Shown here: positions 6,184 through 10,290 of the stretch, piece after piece
How the letters are laid out: each line of letters starts with the position of its first letter
How positions within the stretch are numbered: the first letter of the stretch is position 1
DNA from: JAJRRH01 sp047638815
GTDB lineage: Bacteria > Bacteroidota > Bacteroidia > Flavobacteriales_D > JABDKJ01
Direction: 5' to 3'
NCBI GenBank assembly: GCA_047638815.1
Contig: JBLIMR010000072.1
Span: 1 to 10,290, forward strand
Length of the DNA stretch: 10,290 nt
The notes under the pieces: generated by a model
Databases searched by the model: none
Seen by the model: the letters and a program-made list of their open reading frames with translations, nothing else
Told to the model about the DNA's origin: nothing
Translations under genes and position numbers: made by a program

Positions 6184-6882
6184 CTAAGGTTGAAGAACCT
6201 CTTTTATTTTGTCTCGGACCATGGCTAGACTTTCCTCTAATGACATTTCAGAATTATCTATCATCACGGCATCATCAGCCATTTTCAAGGGAGCTATATC
6301 TCTATTTGAGTCAATGTAATCTCGTTCCCTAAGATTATCAAAAACAACCTTATATGGGGTGCTCAACCCTCTATTTTCAAGTTCTAGGGTTCTTCTTTTG
6401 GCTCGCACTTCCGCACTTGCTGTCAAAAACACTTTTAACTCTGCATCAGGAAAAACTACGGTACCAATATCACGACCATCCATGATTACTCCTTTATTCT
6501 TTCCCAATTCTTGTTGAATGTTCAACAATTTGTCTCGCACTTCCTTAATGGTACTAACAGGACTTACTATATTGGACACCCTCATAGACCTTATTTCTTT
6601 CCCAACAGGTTTATCGTTAAGTAAAATTTCTAAAGATCCATTGATGTCTTGAAAATCGATATTGACCAAGGGAAGAACCCTTACTAATCTCTCCACATCT
6701 ACAATACCATCATGAACAAGTTCGTTTTCCAAGGCAAAAAGACTTACTGCCCGAAACATGGCACCTGTATCAATGTATACATAGCCTAGTTCTTCAGCCA
6801 AATTTTTAGCCAAAGTGCTCTTACCACATGAAGAATGACCATCAATGGCAACATTTATTAGCTTTTTGTCTTCAGCAACCAT
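6184..6882 (-). CDS. cmk: Cytidylate kinase, (d)CMP kinase
   Basis: This 232-aa kinase phosphorylates CMP and dCMP with ATP in pyrimidine nucleotide metabolism, in the cytoplasm. It shows the P-loop GHSSCGKST (15-23), the substrate motif YIDTGAMFRAV (36-46), the family's NMP-binding insert around IRSMRVSNIVSPVSTIKEVR (97-116), the DGRDIGTVVFPDA block (135-147) and the lid-region arginines (AKRRTLELENRG). Length and motif order are normal for bacterial Cmk. It starts at ATG 6882, facing a divergent ridA; the 138-nt gap carries both promoters. The downstream unknown gene follows after 35 nt and is likely in the same transcript. Confidence 0.95.
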   Translation of the reverse strand: MVAEDKKLINVAIDGHSSCGKSTLAKNLAEELGYVYIDTGAMFRAVSLFALENELVHDGIVDVERLVRVLPLVNIDFQDINGSLEILLNDKPVGKEIRSMRVSNIVSPVSTIKEVRDKLLNIQQELGKNKGVIMDGRDIGTVVFPDAELKVFLTASAEVRAKRRTLELENRGLSTPYKVVFDNLRERDYIDSNRDIAPLKMADDAVMIDNSEMSLEESLAMVRDKIKEVLQP

Positions 6883-6995
6883 GGTTACGAATGTATAAAA
6901 TCGACCAGCAAAAAATAGGGAAATCAGTTAGAACTTTTATTTTATTTTTTGTTAAGCGTTCCCAAATCCAAACCAAAGTATCCTGAAGCTTTGAT

Positions 6996-7003
6996 TATCT
7001 TTG
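6996..7003 (+). promoter_or_regulatory. Candidate -7 promoter element for the ridA operon
   Basis: TATCTTTG is an exact TAnnTTTG match, 17 nt before the ridA ATG at 7021, implying a leader of about 10 nt. This supports the ATG at 7021 over the upstream TTG at 6949, which would lie before the promoter. Confidence 0.55.
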
Positions 7004-7020
7004 TACTTCAATCTTTTGAT

Positions 7021-7398
7021 ATGAAAAAAGTTATCTATACCAAAAACGCACCTGAACCGATTGGACCATATAGTCAGGCAGTCATGAATGGTGACATGCT
7101 ATATATGTCTGGTCAGATTGCCATTGATCCCAAGACTAACGAACTTGTTTCTGGGGAGATAGAAGTTGAGACCAAGCAGGTCATGGAAAACATCAAAAGC
7201 ACTTTATCTGCAGCTGAAATGGAGATGTCTAACATTATTAAAACAAGTATTTTCATTCTGGATATGGGTCTTTTTTCAAGAATCAATGAAGTCTATGGTG
7301 AATATTTCGATTCTGACTTCCCGGCTAGGGAAACGGTGGCTGTAAAAACGCTACCCAAAAATGTAAATATTGAAATTTCAGTTATCGCTGCACGATAA
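7021..7398 (+). CDS. ridA: RidA-family enamine/imine deaminase
   Basis: This 125-aa protein has the normal RidA (YjgF/YER057c/UK114) length. RidA trimers hydrolyse reactive enamine/imine intermediates released by PLP enzymes, such as 2-aminoacrylate from serine dehydratase, protecting other PLP enzymes. Active-site residues are visible: Y17 in GPYSQAV, the SGQI turn (30-33), R103 in PARETVAV (equivalent of the catalytic Arg105) and E118 in NIEISVIAA. The frame is open further upstream to a TTG at 6949, but the added residues do not resemble RidA and a promoter box lies within them, so ATG 7021 is the start. The stop is 5 nt before the sulfatase-fold gene, so they form an operon; a functional link is not obvious. 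Confidence 0.93.
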   Translation: MKKVIYTKNAPEPIGPYSQAVMNGDMLYMSGQIAIDPKTNELVSGEIEVETKQVMENIKSTLSAAEMEMSNIIKTSIFILDMGLFSRINEVYGEYFDSDFPARETVAVKTLPKNVNIEISVIAAR

Positions 7399-7403
7399 AA
7401 GCA

Positions 7404-9284
7404 ATGATAAAAAACGTCCTCGCACTTCTCACTAAATTCTACCTTTTCTGGGTTTTATTTTTTACTGGAAATAGAATTATTTTTCTTGCATTATATAGAG
7501 ATCAGTGGCAAGATTTTGCAGGCGGAGAGGTTTTCGAGAGTCTATATGCTGGCCTCAGATTGGATATGTCTACAATTTCATATTTTGGTATATCATTCAT
7601 TGTTTTATTTTTATTTCACAAACTCCTTTCAATTGTCCTGAAAAAATCCTGGTCCGGTGAGAAATTATTTCTTGGATTTAATCTAGTCCTCTTGGTCATC
7701 TCTGCTTTTATTAATGCTGGTGAAGCTGGACTCTACAGCGAATGGGGCGCTAAGTTGAATGCCAAAGCGCTCAGCCATATGCTTGATCCTAGTGAGGTTC
7801 TTGGTACCGCTAGCTCCTATCACATTTTACTCTTTCTTGTTATTAGTTCTTTTCAGATCTTGTTCTTTCTCTGGTTGCTAAAAAAGTATTTTATTCATAA
7901 ATCGTTTTTCCAAAAACCTTTTAAAACATCTCATCAAATAATTGGTTTGACACTGATGCTTTTACCCATGTTATATTTTCTTAGAGGTGGTGTTCAGCCC
8001 ATCCCAATAAACATTAGCGATGCCAATTACTCCAGTCACGTTATACTAAATGATGTGGCAATAAATTCCGATTGGAATTTGATTCATAGCATAAGAGAAA
8101 ACAAACTCAATCTTACAGAGAATCCATATCAGTTCATGTCTGATGAAGAAGCTAAAAATCGATTGAACAAATTAATCCCTACTCCAAGTCAATCATATAC
8201 TAAATTGCTTGACAAGGAAAATGCAAACATTGTCATGCTCATCATGGAGAGTTGGTCTGCGGATCTTATCGAAGGATTAGGAGGCATGAAAGGAATCACT
8301 CCTTTCTTTGATGAAATTAGCGATGAGGGATATCTTTTTACAAACTTCTATTCCAATGGCTGGACCTCCGATCAGGGCATCTGTGCTCTACTAAGTGCCA
8401 GTCCAGTATTCCCGCACGGATCTGTCATTAATCAGTCCGATAAATCAAGAAAGGTTAGCTCATTGGGTTTAGAGTTAAAAAAGAAGAGAAATTATAATTC
8501 ATCTTTTCATTTTGGTGGTCAAATGAGCTATGGCAACATAAAGGCATATCTTATAAATCAGCAATTTGACCTATTAAAAGAGCAAAAAGATCTCCCTGAA
8601 ATTCCAGCTGGCAGATTGGGTATTCATGATGAATATATGTACAAGGTTTTTTCCGAAGATCTCAATAAGATGACCCCGCCTTTTTTCTCTGCAATATTTA
8701 CTGTGAGCACACATTCTCCATATGATATACCAAGAGAAATGAGCCTCGATTATACTGGTGAACATGAAGATTATTTAAAGTCGGCAAAATATGCAGATGC
8801 ATGTATGAAAGAATTTATGGAGTCTGTCAAAAAAGAAGATTGGTACGACAATACACTCTTCGTAGTTGTTGCAGATCATAGTCATAAAACTCCGATCGGG
8901 CATCATGGAAAAAACGCCCCAGGTGATCATAAAATACCTTTACTGTTTTACGGCCCTGCATTAAATGATTCTTTGATAGGAATGGAGAATAATACTTTAG
9001 GCTCGCAGATTGATTTATTAGGAACGCTTATGACTGGATTGGATATGGATAGTAAAACCTTTCACTGGACGAAAAATCTAATGGAACCAAATCTCAAATC
9101 TTTTGCGCCTTATGTTTTTCATTATGGCATAGGAATGTTGAATGAACAAGGTCAATATTCCTACATGCAAGATCGGAAAGTAGAACGTACTTCATCTGGA
9201 GCAACACCTGAAGATAAAGAGAGTATAAAGCTAGATTGTGAAGCTTATTTTCAAATAGCTAACGAAGAATTTATTGGGCTTTAG
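7404..9284 (+). CDS. LtaS-like membrane phosphoglycerol/sulfatase-fold transferase
   Basis: This 626-aa protein has five predicted N-terminal membrane helices (about residues 8-30, 57-80, 88-108, 139-162, 176-195) and a large extracytoplasmic alkaline-phosphatase/sulfatase-fold domain, as in LtaS and OpgB-type enzymes. Metal and catalytic residues line up with LtaS: E282 (IMESWS), nucleophile T321 (NGWTSDQG), H437 (STHSPY), and D491-H492 (VVADHSHK), followed by GHHGKNAPGDHKIPLLFYG. Such enzymes transfer phosphoglycerol or a similar head group from a lipid to a glycan or polymer, using Mn2+ or Zn2+. Gram-negative Bacteroidota lack lipoteichoic acid, so the acceptor here is unknown; periplasmic glucan or surface glycan modification is an inference. 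It starts at ATG 7404, 5 nt after ridA, and ends 5 nt from the opposing ABC-F gene. Confidence 0.85.
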   Translation: MIKNVLALLTKFYLFWVLFFTGNRIIFLALYRDQWQDFAGGEVFESLYAGLRLDMSTISYFGISFIVLFLFHKLLSIVLKKSWSGEKLFLGFNLVLLVISAFINAGEAGLYSEWGAKLNAKALSHMLDPSEVLGTASSYHILLFLVISSFQILFFLWLLKKYFIHKSFFQKPFKTSHQIIGLTLMLLPMLYFLRGGVQPIPINISDANYSSHVILNDVAINSDWNLIHSIRENKLNLTENPYQFMSDEEAKNRLNKLIPTPSQSYTKLLDKENANIVMLIMESWSADLIEGLGGMKGITPFFDEISDEGYLFTNFYSNGWTSDQGICALLSASPVFPHGSVINQSDKSRKVSSLGLELKKKRNYNSSFHFGGQMSYGNIKAYLINQQFDLLKEQKDLPEIPAGRLGIHDEYMYKVFSEDLNKMTPPFFSAIFTVSTHSPYDIPREMSLDYTGEHEDYLKSAKYADACMKEFMESVKKEDWYDNTLFVVVADHSHKTPIGHHGKNAPGDHKIPLLFYGPALNDSLIGMENNTLGSQIDLLGTLMTGLDMDSKTFHWTKNLMEPNLKSFAPYVFHYGIGMLNEQGQYSYMQDRKVERTSSGATPEDKESIKLDCEAYFQIANEEFIGL

Positions 9285-9289
9285 CCAAT

Positions 9290-10290
9290 CTAGCTTTGCA
9301 CCAACTGCATTTTCTTCTTCTCCAAAAACTCATCATAGGTCATCTCCTTATCCTGATAAGATTCTGGTTTCAATTCAATAATTCTATTAGCCACCGTATT
9401 GGTAAACTCATGATCATGAGACGTAAACAATACTGTTCCTGGAAATGCTTTCAATCCATTATTGAACGCTGTAATCGATTCCAAATCGAGGTGATTGGTA
9501 GGTTCATCCAAGATCAATAAATTTCCTTGAGCGAGCATCATCTTTGATGTCATACATCTTACTTTTTCTCCCCCAGAAAGAACACTTGCGCTCTTGAAAG
9601 ATTCCTCACCAGTAAACAACATTTTGCCTAAGAATCCACGGACGTATACCTCATCCTTGTTTACACTATATTGACGCAACCAATCAATCAGATTCAAATT
9701 TGTGTTGAAAAAAGGCTCGTTATTCAAAGGCAAGTAAGCTGTGGTTATTGTGTCTCCAAATTTGAAATGTCCTTCATCTGCTTTTTGCTCTCCCATCAAT
9801 ACATCAAAGAACATGCTGATGGCCATACTGTCACCCAAGAAAGCCACTTTATCACCATTCCTCAAATTCAAATCTACGTTTTTGAAAAGGTATTCGCCAT
9901 TGAATTTTTTCGAAAGTCCTTCAGCATTCAGAATTTGGTTTCCAGCTTCTCTTTCTTGGTTAAAAATAATTGCAGGATACCTTCTTGATGAAGGTTTGAT
10001 ATCCTCAATATTAATTTTATCCAAACGTTTTTGTCTACTTGTTGCTTGCTTCGACTTGGAAGCATTTGCTGAGAACCTTGCAATGAAGGTCTGCAATTCC
10101 TTTACCTTATCCTCTGCTTTCTTATTCGCATTTTGTTTTTGACGTAAAGCCAGTTGACTTGTCTCATACCAGAATGTATAGTTTCCTGTGTAGATGTTTA
10201 TCTTACTAAAGTCGATATCTGCAATGTTCGTACAAACAGTATCCAAGAAGTGTCTATCGTGAGATACAACTATAACTGTGTTTCGGAAAT
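9290..10290 (-). CDS. YbiT-type ABC-F ATPase, C-terminal part (5' end outside window)
   Basis: The frame stays open to the right edge, so about 333 residues are visible of a protein that is usually about 530-545 aa. The visible part begins with the H-loop of the first ATPase domain (SHDRHFL, 10244-10264). The TTG at 10246 is internal, not a start. Next come the helical linker with RFSANASKSKQATSRQKRLD, typical of YbiT, and the second ATPase domain with signature LSGGEK, Walker B LLILDEPTNHLD and H-loop TSHDHEF. ABC-F proteins bind ribosomes near the tRNA sites and act in translation; they are not transporters. Oddly, the second Walker A is degenerate: G138-DSMAIS-M145 (counted from the leucine at 10246) has Ser where the ATP-binding lysine belongs. 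There is no sign that this is an antibiotic-resistance member. Confidence 0.92.
   Translation of the reverse strand, partial: FRNTVIVVSHDRHFLDTVCTNIADIDFSKINIYTGNYTFWYETSQLALRQKQNANKKAEDKVKELQTFIARFSANASKSKQATSRQKRLDKINIEDIKPSSRRYPAIIFNQEREAGNQILNAEGLSKKFNGEYLFKNVDLNLRNGDKVAFLGDSMAISMFFDVLMGEQKADEGHFKFGDTITTAYLPLNNEPFFNTNLNLIDWLRQYSVNKDEVYVRGFLGKMLFTGEESFKSASVLSGGEKVRCMTSKMMLAQGNLLILDEPTNHLDLESITAFNNGLKAFPGTVLFTSHDHEFTNTVANRIIELKPESYQDKEMTYDEFLEKKKMQLVQS

Noticed and set aside
6883..6960. TATTTTTTG-like promoter for cmk on the minus strand
   Set aside because: It has three bases between TA and TTTG instead of two, so it does not match the TAnnTTTG consensus well enough; a cmk promoter is likely here but I cannot place it.
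6949..7020. N-terminal extension of RidA from a TTG start
   Set aside because: RidA proteins begin near the KKVIYT-type segment; the extension contains the promoter box TATCTTTG and gives a protein longer than the family norm.
9741..10142. Plus-strand open frame opposite the ABC-F gene
   Set aside because: The opposing ABC-F motifs are unambiguous; this frame is a by-product of its codon composition.

Overview
The window reads as chromosomal DNA of a Bacteroidota bacterium. The evidence is AT-rich sequence, TAnnTTTG promoter elements in front of several genes, few clear Shine-Dalgarno sites, and proteins that resemble Bacteroidota versions of their families. A marine or aquatic Cytophagales/Flavobacteriia-type host is my inference, because arsenosugar genes are common there; genus cannot be read from this sequence. 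No phage, transposase, CRISPR, rRNA or tRNA was found.

Layout, left to right. Bases 1-294 (+) hold the end of a small membrane protein that converges on, and overlaps by 4 nt, a minus-strand operon at 291-1894. In transcription order this operon encodes a TerB-like helical protein, a PnuC vitamin-precursor transporter and a NadR-like nucleoside kinase, so it imports nicotinamide riboside (or a similar precursor) and traps it by phosphorylation. Bases 1984-4371 (-) carry a tight three-gene arsenosugar cassette: an AhpD-like peroxidase-family protein, the radical SAM enzyme ArsS and the methyltransferase ArsM. ArsM would methylate arsenite, and ArsS would attach the 5'-deoxyadenosyl group from SAM to the methylated arsenic. 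Bases 4544-5191 (-) encode Aat (N-end rule aminoacyl transferase). A 378-base non-coding stretch rich in inverted repeats follows. Then come an unrecognised acidic protein (5570-6148, -) and cytidylate kinase (6184-6882, -), probably co-transcribed from cmk.

A divergent promoter region at 6883-7020 separates cmk from a plus-strand pair: a RidA-family enamine deaminase and, 5 nt later, a five-helix LtaS-like sulfatase-fold transferase. This pair converges with a 5-nt gap on a 5'-truncated YbiT-type ABC-F ATPase gene that runs off the right edge.

The most interesting points are the compact arsenosugar cassette, with its odd AhpD-like member and the Gly/Cys-rich tail of ArsM; the loss of the Walker A lysine in the second ATPase domain of the ABC-F protein; and the inverted-repeat-rich spacer upstream of aat. 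I did not find convincing evidence for a wholly new system; most genes are housekeeping or belong to known families.
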